Source of the DNA: Gracilaria gracilis
Taxonomy: Eukaryota > Rhodophyta > Florideophyceae > Gracilariales > Gracilariaceae
Direction: 5' to 3'
Assembly: GCA_030374805.1 (NCBI GenBank)
Contig: JARGSG010000023.1
Location: forward strand, 124,001 to 188,000
DNA length: 64,000 nt
Below are positions 10,355 through 21,724 of the stretch, in pieces; the first letter of the stretch is position 1, and each line of letters opens with the position of its first letter. A model generated the notes under the pieces. The model had not been told where the DNA came from, ran no database searches, and saw only the letters and a list, made by a program, of their open reading frames with translations. The position numbers were made by a program, and so were the translations under genes.

Positions 10355-11353
10355 TCAGTTTCTCAACCGATATGACCTATAATCAACCGCTTTGGTGAAC
10401 AGATCGTTCAGCGGCTGACGCACCTCTAGGGTTGTATCGGTGTCCGAATCCGAGTCGGACGACTCGTACCGTTTCTTCTTACCTTTACAGTTTCTTTTTG
10501 ACAACTTCTTCGCCAACCTGCTCGGTTTCTTCTTGCGTCTACCTTTACAGTCATCATCCGACGATGAACCAGTATCGGTATCGGAGCTCGACGAATCGGG
10601 GTCAGAGTCGTAGCCGCGACTCTTTCTCTTCTTCCTCCTCCTTTCTTTACCCTTGCGGTTTCTTCTTCGTCGCCCCTCCTCTGGGTCAGACGAATCGTCC
10701 TCAGGTCCACCAGTCTTGGTGCCCTTTCGAACGTTACCTCCAATAGTTGGCAAGTACACGTCTCGAGGGTCCATCTCTATATGACCCTCTTGACCTTGCC
10801 TCAATCCTTGTAGGTACGCACTATCGGCCGGAATTGGCTTGATTGGTGCGGAAGAACCTGCGGGAATCCCTTGTGGTATGCGAGTAACCATGTTCACCCC
10901 AGAGGTCTTGGCTTCCGCCATTCCTTCCGAAACCCAAAGGTCTTGCACCATTCGGTAGATGTGCTCCCGGGCACCCGTTAAGAGGTATGTTTCAACCAAT
11001 TTAGGTATGCATTGAGAGAGCTCATGCCCGGCTCTATCAACCACCCAACGGGTAAGGGCGTTCATGTCCATAGAGGTCATAGCTTCATTAACCGTAGCGA
11101 TAAAAAGAGCTTTTGCTCGATCTTCCAATTGGGGCCAAAGGTCCTCAACCGTTGTCGGCTTAACCTTAATAGGTTCAAGAACCAACGGGGGCTGAGTGCC
11201 CATATCCTTTAAGGTTCCAGCTCGAGGGTGCCGTAGCAGCTTCTCGGGATTATCCAGAATGGGTTTGGCGGCCGAAGCCGCACCAGAACCCTTGTGGCAA
11301 GGTTGCGCGCTAGAGCCACGAGTAATCCGTGTAGGTCTTTCCATAGTGACCAA
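10355..11353 (-). pseudogene. gag: Element A Gag N-terminal segment with basic/serine-rich domain
   Basis: About 332 codons upstream of the capsid part and in the same frame. The N-terminal half is helical. The last 110 residues are strongly biased: runs of Arg/Lys (such as RRRKKRKSRG) alternate with Ser/Asp repeats, resembling an SR-like or nuclear targeting region. The TGA at 10352-10354 cuts Gag in two in this copy. It starts about 140 bp inside the LTR. Confidence 0.75.
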
Positions 11354-11477
11354 TAGTGGTATCCAATTGCTTCGCGAGTATTCCTACGAAACCAAATAGG
11401 TTTGTGAACTTCCAGAATCCTTTCGAAAGTCTTCTGTTCACCAGTAAAGGTACGACAAAAACCAAGAAACTTCTAGG

Positions 11478-11488
11478 TCGGGACACCA
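11478..11488 (-). other. Primer binding site of element A
   Basis: Read on the minus strand, TGGTGTCCCGA begins three bases inside the 5' LTR. The same TGGTRTCCCGA start is found at the matching place in element B (61971-61961) and element C (29525-29515), so the three share a primer tRNA. The tRNA was not identified. Confidence 0.7.
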
Positions 11489-11491
11489 AAA

Positions 11492-11999
11492 TGTCGTACA
11501 AATCCCGATAAGGTGTGGGGTCCGCCTGGTAGAGGGAGCGCGCGAGGGCGCAACCTAAAGGGGGAAAACACACAACCAATATGGTAGTAGGGCACCTGAA
11601 ACCCACAGGGGCAGACGGCGGGGCAACTAGTCTAGACCGTGTAGGTGTACGGTAGTAGACGTCGACGCGCGGTAAAACCTGAATAGTAATAGAGTAGCAA
11701 GTGACACAGATGGTATAGTTACTGCCCTAGTGGTGCATGACTTTACGATACCCAAGGGGGAAGGCGAGGTGCACTGCAATATATACAAGGTGCACCGACG
11801 CCGATCTCCCATGCGGGAATGACGTCATCGGCTGCACCGATGACCTACTGTCATGGGCCAGCAATGATGAACTATCCTAAACTATAAATTAGAAATTATA
11901 AATTATAAAATATAGACTACCAATTGGGTACAGTGCAGCCAGCAAAGCGCACCCGTAGGCCCACGTGGAACTAACCCACTGAGGTCTCATTGCACTACA
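11492..11999 (-). repeat. Element A 5' LTR
   Basis: A 508-bp LTR with TG...CA ends (TGTCGTAC at the inner edge, TTGCACTACA at the outer edge), followed by the TACCT duplication. A TATA-like GTATATATTG on the minus strand (about 11790-11778) is a plausible promoter. Only its innermost 100 bp has a counterpart at the left end of the element. Confidence 0.8.
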
Positions 12000-12004
12000 T
12001 ACCT

Positions 12005-12945
12005 CTAGTTTTAATTCGCCAAATCACAGGTCCCTCCATTTTGGACCTTCTTATTCGTCAGCATCCTCCCTCTTCACTCTTTGGAGCTATCCACGTGTGA
12101 CGTCACCCCATTCGAGAGAAGCGCGCATTGTCTTTTTTCAAAATGTCCTCGAGTCAATGCGCTCAGTATTCGCCGGCTGCCGCGTGTCGCTCTATTGCTG
12201 TTGCCAACTGCTCGTCACCGCCGCTCCCTGCCGCTCGCCGCTACCGATCGCCGCCACCTCTCGCCGCTTACGCTCGGCCCCACCGCTGGTCGTTCCTTCT
12301 CGTCGCTGCCTATTGCCACTTTCGCCCGACACTGCCGCTCCGGCCCGTTGTTGCCACTTTCTGTTCCAGTTGATTGCAGCCTGTCGCTCCTTCTTCATCT
12401 CTTACTGCCGTATGTAGCTCTATTGCCGGTGGCTACCCCTCGTGGCGGCGTTTCAGCGCTTTTTTTGCTGCTGCTCGCATCTTTCGGTAGTCCCTGCCTC
12501 TTGCTGCTTCTCGCCAACCCCACTCGTCTCTGCTCTTAGTCACTTTCGTTCGTCGGTGCGTTTTGTGACCGCTGGTGACTACCGCTCACCGCTGCGTCTT
12601 GCCACTCTGGTTGCTGCCGGTGGCTCCCTCTCGTCACCGTCCCTCGCGACCCTCGCTCATCGCTTCCCCTCGCCCCTCCCATTGCCACTGGTCGCTGTCT
12701 TGCGCCCCTCTGAACACGTCATTTCCTCTGCCCGCTCAAGTTCCCGCACGTCCCTTTAGCTCGTCGCCACCGCTGCCACATGTGGCGGCCCCGCGTCGCT
12801 GCCGCTGCCGCTCGTAGCTGCCGCTGTCGGAGGTCGCCGGTCGCTGGAGCTTGCGCAGATTACTGCAATCGTCGCTGTTTCAGGTCACTCCTGCTAGTCG
12901 ATTCCGCTCGACGCTATTGCGCCTGCCGCACACGCTTTTGGATCT
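12005..12945 (+). repeat. R1 repeat, left copy, part after element A
   Basis: Continues the R1 similarity after the TACCT duplication. The stretch with CTTCTTATTCGTCAGCATCC, TTTGGAGCTAT and TGACGTCA is found inverted at about 25960-26060. It then becomes a long imperfect tandem array of CGCTGCCGCT-type triplets, inverted in the right copy as GCGGCAGCG. Long plus-strand readings here are Leu/Ser/Pro/Arg-rich low complexity and are not called as genes. Confidence 0.75.
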
Positions 12946-13025
12946 CCGTTGGCACGCCATGATCACCTTCCGCGATGCGAGCGAAACTTCCGCGCGATTC
13001 CCACCCGAAGATCCATTGGATGCAA

Positions 13026-13354
13026 TATAATACACTTCAAATGAGCATAACGTTTTTCTCTTTACCAAAGGTCGCAAAGTTTCTCGCAGACAGACGTTGC
13101 AGCATCGACGAAGCGTTTGTAACTTCCTTCCTGGAGGTGCTGCCTCCTTCTTCTGCTTCGTCTGCTTGCGGCCGCGCTACTCTATATACCGGGTTCTGAA
13201 CCCATCATTCCAGTATCTCCGCAAATCTTAAGACTACTCAGATATGCATAATCCACATAGATTTTGACTACATTTAATCTTAATAATCATATCTTATATG
13301 TCGACGTTATTCCTCACGATATATCAGGTTCCAAAGTACGACTGATATTCCACA
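13026..13354 (-). repeat. Element E 3' LTR
   Basis: 329 bp, aligning along its whole length with 18382-18710. On the minus strand it begins TGTGGAATATC, a typical copia LTR start, and ends ATTATA. It is flanked outside by TGCAA. Confidence 0.85.
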
Positions 13355-13364
13355 CTCCCCCATT
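13355..13364 (-). other. Polypurine tract of element E
   Basis: On the minus strand, AATGGGGGAG directly precedes the TGTGGAA start of the 3' LTR, the position of the plus-strand primer. Confidence 0.75.
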
Positions 13365-13497
13365 CTTGTTACTGGGATGTCACAAGAAAACGGAGACATA
13401 CCACTCTTTTCAGTCTTAAAATAAATGCTTCATTGTTCTTCTTGACTTGCAATACCATATCTCTCAAGTTGTGAACGTCAAACATCAAGCGCCCTTC

Positions 13498-14273
13498 TCA
13501 CACCATTGTCTCCAAAATTCCACTCGTCTCACCAGCCAACGGCTTTGCCAACGGGTCAGCAGGGTTCTGAGTCGCTGGTACCCATACAATGCGATCCAAG
13601 TCCCCAATCATATCCATGAGCCGTAGTCGATGCACATCAATTATAACTGCTGCATCTCTAGGGTGCGATTGAGTCGATATGCATTTATGCAAACCCTTGC
13701 TATCCACCACCAGAGTAATCGACAAACGAATTCCAGTTATGTTCTTGTAAATATTCCTCAGATTGAGCGCCATGGCTGATGCTGTATTTGCCGCAATTGT
13801 TTCTGCGGATGGAACTGAAGTTGACACACGTCTCTTTTTTCTAGATAGCCAGCAAATAGTATGAAATATGCTCGACTTCTTCGTCCCAAATGCAATGCCT
13901 ACGACACAACCTTCGTGAGCTACAGATTTCATGTGCGGGTGCGAGAATCCTGCATCACCGAATGCTAATATATAGGCGGATCTTCTCTCAGCAGTAGAAG
14001 GTGACCATAACTTAGAAGATTTGATCGTCTTACTCCATCTCGTATAACACCGTTGATTTGTTTCAAACCCCCTACAGTCAACTGGGTTATGCACTGCTGA
14101 ATATAACAGCCGACGAAACATGCAAGAGAAGAGCGTGCAGTTCCGAGATACCAAAATTTTCCCGCGATTGTTCTTACCGCACGAATCTCTGATTGAGTTG
14201 CTGTGTCGGAAATCTGTTTGCGGCGACCTGAGGGCAGCTCCAGGGTCGCAATGCTCTTCTCAATATCAGGCAT
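13498..14273 (-). pseudogene. pol: Element E RNase H region
   Basis: Two overlapping readings in different frames (14273-13965 and 14154-13498) give the copia RNase H end. Visible pieces are SDAGF-like FGDAGFSHP, SRKKRRVSTSVPSAETIAANTA (the usual SSAEAEY position), LVVDSKGLH and VWVPATQNPADPLAKPL. A frameshift near 14000-14150 separates them. Confidence 0.75.
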
Positions 14274-14348
14274 ACAAACTTAAATTACATCTCCTGTCTG
14301 TTGTACAGATGTACCGTTCACGTTCAAGAACTCAGGAGTTTGCTTCCA

Positions 14349-14996
14349 TTATCCAATACAATAAACCTGCTGTATTCCGTTCCTAATGGTTTGCAGATCG
14401 ACACCTGTTTGTCCGACAACAAGCATATCATCAATATATTTCCCGAGTAGACTACGAAGTATAAACTGAGCCATCTTTCGGAACAATGGAGGCATTCTGA
14501 CAATCACGTCGAATCCCAAACCAGAAGTTACTAATGAGTCTGATGCCTTTTGCCACTTTCGACCTGCTATAACAATGCGGTAGAACGTCGCCAAAAGTAA
14601 CCAGTAGCTTTTAGCTGCCCCAACAGAACGGGGAGGCACGACAAATATTTTTCGCTTAGCTTCTCCACTCTGAGAATACGCTCCTGATATGTACCCTTTT
14701 CCCAAAATGAATCCAAATTGGGAAGATACTCTGTATATCAAGCGAAACCCTTCATGAGATACCACTGCGGCATCTGTTCGTAGGGATTCCTTCTCTGAGT
14801 CTTTGTTACCATGAACGCAAAGTCTTGCCTTCAACTTCAGATATCCCATTCCTAACGAGTTACTGTCAGTCTTCACCTTGTACACAAAGTGTGATCCAAT
14901 AATGTTTGGATTACCAGGAAGATCTTGGTGTCTTACAATACGGATGTTGAGCATCCAGTTGGAATCAAGTTCAACCTTTTCAGCCGTTCGAAACAT
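14349..14996 (-). pseudogene. pol: Element E reverse transcriptase
   Basis: Copia-type RT: HFVYKVKTDSN (normally KWVFKIK), LKARLCVHGNKD (KARLVARG), then the catalytic GKYIDDMLVVG box near the end. About 215 codons, so the RT is shortened at both ends by frameshifts. Confidence 0.8.
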
Positions 14997-15053
14997 CGAG
15001 TAGGGGATCCAAGGGGCCTCTCGTTCGTAAAACTGAACACTACGCCATTGATC

Positions 15054-15659
15054 TTACGTAAACTTTAAAACATTCTGTGCAGCAGCCTTTTGATCTGCCT
15101 CTGTGTATATCGGAATACATAGTGCGGTGTACTTCTCGGTCCCCTTCTTGTTACGCTTAGATCGTCTCAGTGGCTGACTTGGAACGGCAGGTGTCTCGGC
15201 ATCATGATTTGGTGGTAGTGTCGCTTGCTCGAAGGGTGGAGATTTCCTTTCGGTCTCCAATGAAGGCTCTTGTGCCGCCGGTGTGATGGAAATAGTATGC
15301 TTCTCCTCTGTCACCTCCACACTTGGTGTTGTAGAGCTGTGTACGGGTACACTTTCAGAGTCTTCACTTTCTGCTCCAGACGTCTCACTACAAACATCCT
15401 CTTCAATGTGTTGTGCGTCTGACTTCTGATATCTTTCCGGTGGCACTTCGTACTGTGCTCGCACGACATTCTGAGCAAGTAGGTTAATTGGTAGCTTTCG
15501 AACATCCTCAGGAGCAATAAGTTTCTCCTGACGACCTTTTCCTACCACAAATAGATCCATCATGGCGAATCTTCCTAACATGCTCTTCCTTCCAATCGCC
15601 ACGCTTCCGAACTCCATTTGGGACGAGAACCGACACATCTTCTCCGATTTCAATGTCAT
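15054..15659 (-). pseudogene. pol: Element E integrase-RT linker
   Basis: About 200 codons of acidic, Ser/Thr/Pro/Glu-rich sequence with an RRSKRNKKG basic patch near the C-terminus. This is the usual composition of the copia linker between integrase and RT. It partly overlaps the integrase reading in another frame. Confidence 0.6.
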
Positions 15660-16185
15660 TACGAATCTGTGCCGGTCTTGACTTCATTATCCTCGCCAAC
15701 AATCTTCTAGCAGTCATAGCCTTATAGGCTTCCAGGTATTCTTCGGTCACGAAAAGTTGCCCTGTACCACTCACTGAGGGGTTATATCCTCGCACCAATA
15801 CAAACGAAGACGCGATACGGTTGCCGAACATTATAATATTTATATAACAGGCATTAAATACTTTTTCTTGAAATCTCTTCGATTTCTGAACTTCGTCAAG
15901 TTCGAATCGTTGTAGACTATCCTTTAGAACTCTGGTCTTCCTCTCCACAGTATATGCCTTGTTGTGTCGGCGTGCTGGTAGTGGTGAGAATTTTATGCCT
16001 CGGTTGCTCATGTGCTCATGTACGACCTTCTTGTCGATTTCACGATCAGCGACAATCTCCATTGGGTCTACGTGACGTAAGCACCATGTATTGTCAAAAC
16101 ATCGAAGCAAGACAGTACTATCTCGAGAAGAGATCGCTGAAATCTCGGAAAACCCTGTTGCCGAATCTACGACATGTAGTGCCAT
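15508..16185 (-). pseudogene. pol: Element E integrase
   Basis: The catalytic acids appear as the first Asp in ALHVVDSATGFSE, the second in DPMEIVADREI, and the Glu in KAYTVERK. A helical C-terminal region follows. About 225 codons. The zinc-binding part should lie further upstream, near 16440-16660, in another frame. Confidence 0.75.
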
Positions 16186-16436
16186 CCGGATTTTCTAATA
16201 CATGATATCAAAGTACACACGAACAGTGAAACTCTGTTCGAGGCGCGAGAGACTGAATCTTCTACTGTGCTCTGGCTCCCCACTCCAAATACAAACCTCA
16301 CAACTCTGACCCAGTTTCGTGATGTAGTTCTTCATCCAAGGTTTCTATTTATCCGCCCTTTTGAGTAAAGCTTCCATTGAACTCGATGGTAAATGCGTTC
16401 TGCTATGCACTCTTCTATTAAGACTATGCCTACTTG

Positions 16437-17129
16437 CTAGATTTGGGTGCCCGAGATTGTAATAAAAGTGACTACAACATTCATGCTGAATGCCTTGCAC
16501 GACAACACAATTCTAGCGTGCCCATCCACTCGAGACACGGGATTTGGGATTGATACCCTGCGTTCATTGGCCATTAAAGATAATCGTTCGTTTACGTGAG
16601 ATTCAACCGCTTTGAATTTCTGCAAGTCATCTTTTTCCAGCATAAATGGAACATCCCCATTCACTACTAATGCGTCAAGTTAGAGTGTCTCACCTTCTCG
16701 GACGGGCAGGGAAAGTACGCACCTAGCGATTATTTCTTGCGCTTGGGACTTATTATCAGGGGTCCCAAAAGCATTATTTGTTTAGTCCGATTCCAAGTTC
16801 GGTTTGAAGATAGGTTGTATATCAAGAGATTGACATAACTGGTTGTGGTTGTTCTCCCCGACCACTGTACCCTTGGCTCCACCATCCACAATGATTGAGC
16901 AAAGGTCGTTCTCCTTGCAATAATTTTCCTTGAAATTCGAAGTCATTGAAGAATAGAGGATGTCTAAAGAATTATTCAATGTTGTATTCTTTGAGCCTGC
17001 TGCTTCTTCATCAGGAGGAGGAAACTCTGCTTGATCCTCAATCTGGATTTGTCTCTGATTCTTCTTAGATTTCTTCTGTTTTCGCTTGTTTTTCAGAGCC
17101 TTCTTGCATGGCGGGTTCTCGTAAGCCAA
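16437..17129 (-). pseudogene. pol: Element E nucleocapsid end, protease and pre-integrase region
   Basis: 17129-16782 carries a Lys-rich patch and a protease-like SIIVDGGAKGTVVG, where DGGA replaces the usual DSGA. Just upstream, CWICKGDH is a degenerate zinc knuckle. 16664-16437 is a second short reading with pre-integrase-like VNERLSLMANERR. The frame is 2 modulo 3 in both, with stops between. Confidence 0.6.
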
Positions 17130-17255
17130 GTGATCTCCCTTGCAGATCCAGCACTCTCGTCCGCCAGCCCTTGAGGTGGTCTTCTTGCTGAAAATTTGTC
17201 GCTCTAAATTATCCTTCCGAAAAGAACTGCTAGAGCCGAGTTGTGTTTTGGCAGC

Positions 17256-18381
17256 TCACTCCCCGTGATCGAGCCTTCTCAGTCCGATTCGAACTGAATC
17301 CATGGTAATAATAGCTTCTTCTTGAGTTTGATCACCCGTGGTTCTACTTTGTCGCGAAGATGGTAGATTTTCAATCTGCTTACTAAGTAGCTTCAATGTG
17401 TATGGTGTCCGCTGAGTTCCCAACAGTGATGCTTCAGCCATTTGCACTTGTGTTTTGATCGGATATTCTTCCGCAGAGAACCAGTTGATCCAAACCCAAT
17501 GAGGTCTGTTGCACATTTGCTAAGGCATTGTCCCATATTTTTCGAAGATCATTGAGGTGAACCGTCAGTGTTGCGCTCAAATCTACTGCACTTGTAAACT
17601 GTGGTAGCACACCAGCGGTGCTCGGTCCTGCTTCACCGGCTGAGCTCACAACCTGAGAGTGGGCTTGACGCGCAACACTCGGTGTCATTGCTTGACTGAT
17701 AAAATCTGCTACTGATTGAGGTCCTCTACGTACCATTCTAGATTGTCCTGCTATTGACATGGGGTCCTGGGCATTGAGCACTGACTTCTGATAGTCAATC
17801 GCACTCTTCAAAGCCCATGTAAATTCTGTGCGATCTAGCTTGGCATTGAGAACACATAACAGTGCCAACAGTTCTTGCACTCCAGCTGACTGCGCCGCTT
17901 CTCCCTGCGCATATGCGTACTGAGTACACAGCCTACTGTAATCTTGCCAGTATTCATCGAAGGATGGCCTCTTGTCATGCGATTTGAGCATAAGCTCTTT
18001 CCATGCTTTTGCTGTATCGAGAAATGCTGTCTCTTTGTCAAGCGTGTCAATTGTGTTCAGTATGTAATCTACTATTTGCCCAAAGTCTTCGCGAGTCATC
18101 TCAGCCTGCAACATTGACGATATATGCGCTAATCGGTAGTTTTCATTTCCGCGAAGGTTGCCGAAAATTGCAAATACTTGCTGTCCAAGTGAGAGTCGAC
18201 GGTCAGAATCCTTGTCTGCGAGATCTTGAAACTTAATCCAGTCGATTACGGCCCTTCTGTAGGCCCTAACATCCACTTCTTCATCATAGACTGGCACCTC
18301 GCCGGGTTTCCTGGATCGGACGGTTGTGAAAAGTTTGAATGGGGTTCTGCCACCGCGTGTTCTCCAACCTGGGCCCTTAAT
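17256..18381 (-). pseudogene. gag: Element E Gag
   Basis: A helical Gag-like reading of about 300 codons begins inside the 5' LTR boundary and continues to 17434. A second reading, 17516-17256, continues in another frame. W..W.KFQDLADKD, several amphipathic helices and KAWKELMLKSHDKRPSFDEYW match the general look of copia Gag (UBN2-type), but there are no diagnostic residues. No good ATG at the 5' end. Confidence 0.6.
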
Positions 18382-18710
18382 TATAATAGACCCCAAATGA
18401 GCACAAAGGTATTCTCTTTACCAAAGGTCGCAAAGTTTCTCGCAGACAGACGTGGCAGCATCGACCAAGCGTCTGTAACTTCCTTCCAGGATGTGCTGCC
18501 CCCTTCCTCTGCTTCGTCTGCTTGCGCCCGCGCTTCTCCATATACCGGGTTCTGAACCCATCATTCCAGTATCTCCGCAAGTCTTAAGACTACTCAGATA
18601 TGCATAATTCACATAGATTTTGAGTACACTCAATCTTCATAATCATATCTTATATTTCGACATTATTCCTCACGATATATCAGGGTCCAAATTACGACTG
18701 ATATTCCACA
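18382..18710 (-). repeat. Element E 5' LTR
   Basis: 329 bp, paired with 13026-13354, followed outside by TGCAA (18711-18715). Confidence 0.85.
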
Positions 18711-18870
18711 TGCAAATGTATTCACCATCTTGGTTCCTTGTCAGGAGGATTTAGAGGATGAATTGGACGAAAAATTCGACCTGGTAAACAGTACGGAAGA
18801 AGTTATGGGAGGTCACAGCGATCTAGATCTTCAACTCAAGAAGAAAGAAGAGAAGGTCATACGCTAAACA

Positions 18871-20606
18871 ATGAAGGATATCTCGAGGTTTCCTGAATTA
18901 GTGAAGAGCCACACAAGCGTAGACTTCAATCGAAGGGATAGCGATGGTTTCAAGGAGCTTAAGGGGTTGCAGTCGTATTTCATTCTGGATCCACAGAACG
19001 CTGTTGACATTAAATGAAAATTGGGATCCCATTTCATATCTTCTTTTGAACGACATGCCTGGGTTTCTAACATGTTGTTGGGCTAGGGGGTTCTTGAACT
19101 TGAGCGAAATGTTGGCGTCGTCTTTATTCCTGTGGATATGGGGACTAATATCAGCCGCCTAGCAAATGCCTACGAAGAACTGGCGAGAAAAGAACAACGT
19201 GAGACCGTACAACGCTTCAAAACGAGGTTCAACGAGAAGTTGTATCCAAGTCCGAAAGAAGTTGATACGATTGTGGTTCCCTTTGTTGTAAACGGGGATC
19301 ATTGGGCTGCTTTTGTTGCAGAAAAGGTTAATGAAACGAAGTGGAAAATTTACTGGGGTGATAGCTTGGGATATAGGTGTCCGGTGAAATGCCAACAATT
19401 GATCATGGCAATCATCTCATACTCGCAGAATAGGAGTATTGAGGGATAAAACGAAAGGAAAACTACATGCTGGACGTCTTCGGCTTTGCCAGGCAGAAAG
19501 ACCCCCATACTTGTGATGCGCACGTACTCTCAATGATGGCTTCTTTCGCGCGTACGCGTCAGGTGATTTCAAACGCGAGCTTTGTACCTGGACATAATCC
19601 AGAGCTAACGGAGCGGCTGCGGTAGAGCTGTGTTGAGGTACTGGTGCGAGTGATAATGCCCCTCACTCACATTCTCCCTGCGATGAACGAATTCGTCATT
19701 GCGACGATTCATCTAGAACGACGTGAAAGGATCTACCTCTCTCGCATTGGGAGAGAAGCACGAGGTAGAACGGGTGGCACGATGAATAGTGAAGTGGTGC
19801 AGTTCAGATCAAGAGCGGTTGACAGGAAGAATAATGTGGGACGTGTTGTCGGTTTCCGCGCCGGAACTGAGGGTCAGATAGTTCGAAATGGGAGTGACGG
19901 CATTCAGAAGATGGGGAGTAGGATTCCAGACGGTGACGGTGTTACTGGATACCCTGTAGATGTGAATGCTGTGGGTGAAATTGCAGAAATGAGTGTACTG
20001 GACCTCCCCGTATATGTGTACGACCGTTCAGATAAGGAGGGGTACGAGTATGCGATTCAGTTCTGCAAACCGATGCGGAGATCGAAGCAGTACACACTGA
20101 ATGTCCGTATTCGCAGTATCAGGTACAAGCTGAACCCGCCTGGTTGTGCTTGTAAGGAAGCTTACATGGCTAACACTCTGAGGAAGGGAAAGAGATGGGT
20201 AATTACGGGGACGAACGTTCATAACCATGAACGGTTGACTAGCGGTTATCATAGAAACAAGGGGAAGCACAGGGATGCTCTTAAGGCTGCCATTGTGAAG
20301 CATGTCCCCCCTTTACGCATTCCTTTCCTTTTGATCTTCCGAAACGAAAGAAGGGTACATCTTCTGACAGGGTTAGAAGATCGGAAGGGAGGGGGGTGCT
20401 TTACGATGATGCGGAATTCCTCACCTCAATGCCAACACGATTTCCCAGTGTCATGGAGTGGTTCCAGAGCGACTGGGAGGTTCAGAACGATAGAGAGTAC
20501 ATGGGTACTCCCGACTGTCTTGCAAATCCTACGGAAGGTGACGATGACGATGTTATACTCGTCAAGGTTGAGGGGAGCGGCAGAAAATCTGAAGTCATTG
20601 CAGTAA
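18871..20606 (+). pseudogene. Ulp1-type protease joined to a zinc DNA-binding domain (Mutator-like transposon remnant)
   Basis: Frame 1 from the ATG at 18871 to 19449 (two stops, near 19014 and 19083) carries the catalytic His of a Ulp1/C48 cysteine protease (NGDHWAAFV) and the Asp (WGDSLG). One frame over from 19467, the nucleophile Cys appears in KDPHTCDAHVLSMMASF. That frame continues past one TAG (19623-19625) to 20606. There a FAR1/GCM1-like zinc domain is visible: C-A-C-K-E, then RKGKRWVITGTNVHNHERL, ending in the His-Asn-His signature. Plant Mutator elements such as Kaonashi carry Ulp1-like genes, so this is probably a decayed relative. A further frame at 20396-20665 may be the C-terminus. 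Confidence 0.65.
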
Positions 20607-20665
20607 ATAGAAATGGAGGATCCCAAGGTATATCATTGCAACCCGATCATCTTACTTGGGCATAG

Positions 20666-21289
20666 TGGTATAATGCACAATGAATGAGAGAGTCCGAAGC
20701 AGTTTTGAGACTGGAGCGGCCGCAGCTTACAGTCGTGTGACTGTAATGAGTCCGAACCGTGAAGGAGGGTGGAAGCACCGGCCGGTCGAAGGGAGCGTGA
20801 ACGGTCGGTATCACCAAGCGCGTACAGGAACGTGCAAAATGGTACGAACAGTCTGAGAAACCTTAAGGGAATTACCGTGCGGTCTATCGTTAGCGCAAGC
20901 TGGCGAAGAAGACGTTCGGTAGAAGATGCTTGTCGTTTACGATTGGGGCCTCGGGAGATCCGAGCTACAGCTAAATATCGGGTCTGGGCCCCTTACTGAC
21001 TACTGTATGGTCGGTCTAATATGCATTTTCACTGCTCAACCTTCACACGTGTCCAACTTGTACGCTATGCCAACCCGTCCGGCACTCCATTACCAAATCG
21101 TACACGTGGCGGTGCCACTGCACCGGCCCACCCTGCACTACTTTTTTGTACGTGAACGGCCAATCGAATACCTCGCGCACCAACTCGAGCCCACTATAAT
21201 ACAGCGTCTGATGACAGTTCAGTCATCGATATAACTGACCGAGTTAGGGAGAATATTGGCCCGTAAGCGACGCAGCTAAGCCTTCAGCG
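20666..21289. other. Intergenic DNA between transposon remnants
   Basis: No motif-bearing reading frame seen. Short readings near 20769 and 20926 have no recognisable content. Confidence 0.35.
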
Positions 21290-21589
21290 CCTATGAATAT
21301 GGAATCTGGCCAAAATATGGCCGAGATATGGCCGAGATATGGCCGAAATGTGGCCGTTTAAGTCGAAATTTTGGGAGAACGTGTAACTAGTGAAAATAAG
21401 AATTTTTGTTAGTTTACAGGTGTAACATTTGGCCATATTTCGGCCACATCTCGGCCATATTTCGGCCATATGAAGAAAAATGAAACTTGTTTGTCTTCGC
21501 TGGTTAAACGTTCTCACAAATTGTCGAGCTAAACGGCCACATTTCGGCCATATCTCGGCCATATTTCGGCCAGATTCGATGTTCATAGG
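21290..21589. mobile_element. Foldback/MITE-like element, copy 2
   Basis: 300 bp, starting CCTATGAATATGG and ending GTTCATAGG. The arms are made of tandem ATGGCCGAAAT-type units in inverted orientation, as in 4365-4655. An internal inverted block of GGCCATATTTCGGCC units is also present. Non-coding. Confidence 0.75.
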
Positions 21590-21724
21590 GAGCCCATTGA
21601 GCATTACTTTTCTGGTAATCTCTAACATTCTTTTAAAAATGGAAACTGTGCATTCTGTACGTGATTATGGCACAAATGGCGGGAATGGGGAAGGGACGAT
21701 GAGGAGGAACGAGAGGAAGAAAGT

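Larger units (their letters stand above)
808..11999 (-). mobile_element. Element A: Ty3/gypsy chromovirus-type LTR retrotransposon with antisense gene
   Basis: An 11.2-kb element flanked by the 5-bp direct repeat TACCT (803-807 and 12000-12004). The paralogous R1 copy at about 26080-26084 shows the same site unoccupied. Gag, protease, reverse transcriptase/RNase H, integrase and a C-terminal chromodomain are read on the minus strand from 11353 down to 4900. A primer-binding-site-like TGG lies just inside the right LTR. A separate gene set lies on the plus strand at 1251-3643. Pol carries in-frame stops and one frameshift, so this copy cannot make a full polyprotein. The left (3') LTR is truncated. 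Confidence 0.9.
13026..18710 (-). mobile_element. Element E: Ty1/copia LTR retrotransposon, degenerate
   Basis: A 5.7-kb element with two 329-bp LTRs (13026-13354 and 18382-18710) and a perfect TGCAA target duplication (13021-13025 and 18711-18715). Coding order on the minus strand is gag, protease, integrase, RT, RNase H. Integrase upstream of RT is the copia order. A polypurine tract adjoins the 3' LTR. Reading frames are broken by many stops and shifts, so the copy is dead. Confidence 0.9.

Noticed and set aside
12081..12817. Long Leu/Ser/Pro/Arg-rich readings
   Set aside because: They arise from the CGCTGCCGCT triplet array of R1, occur in several frames at once, and have no motif.
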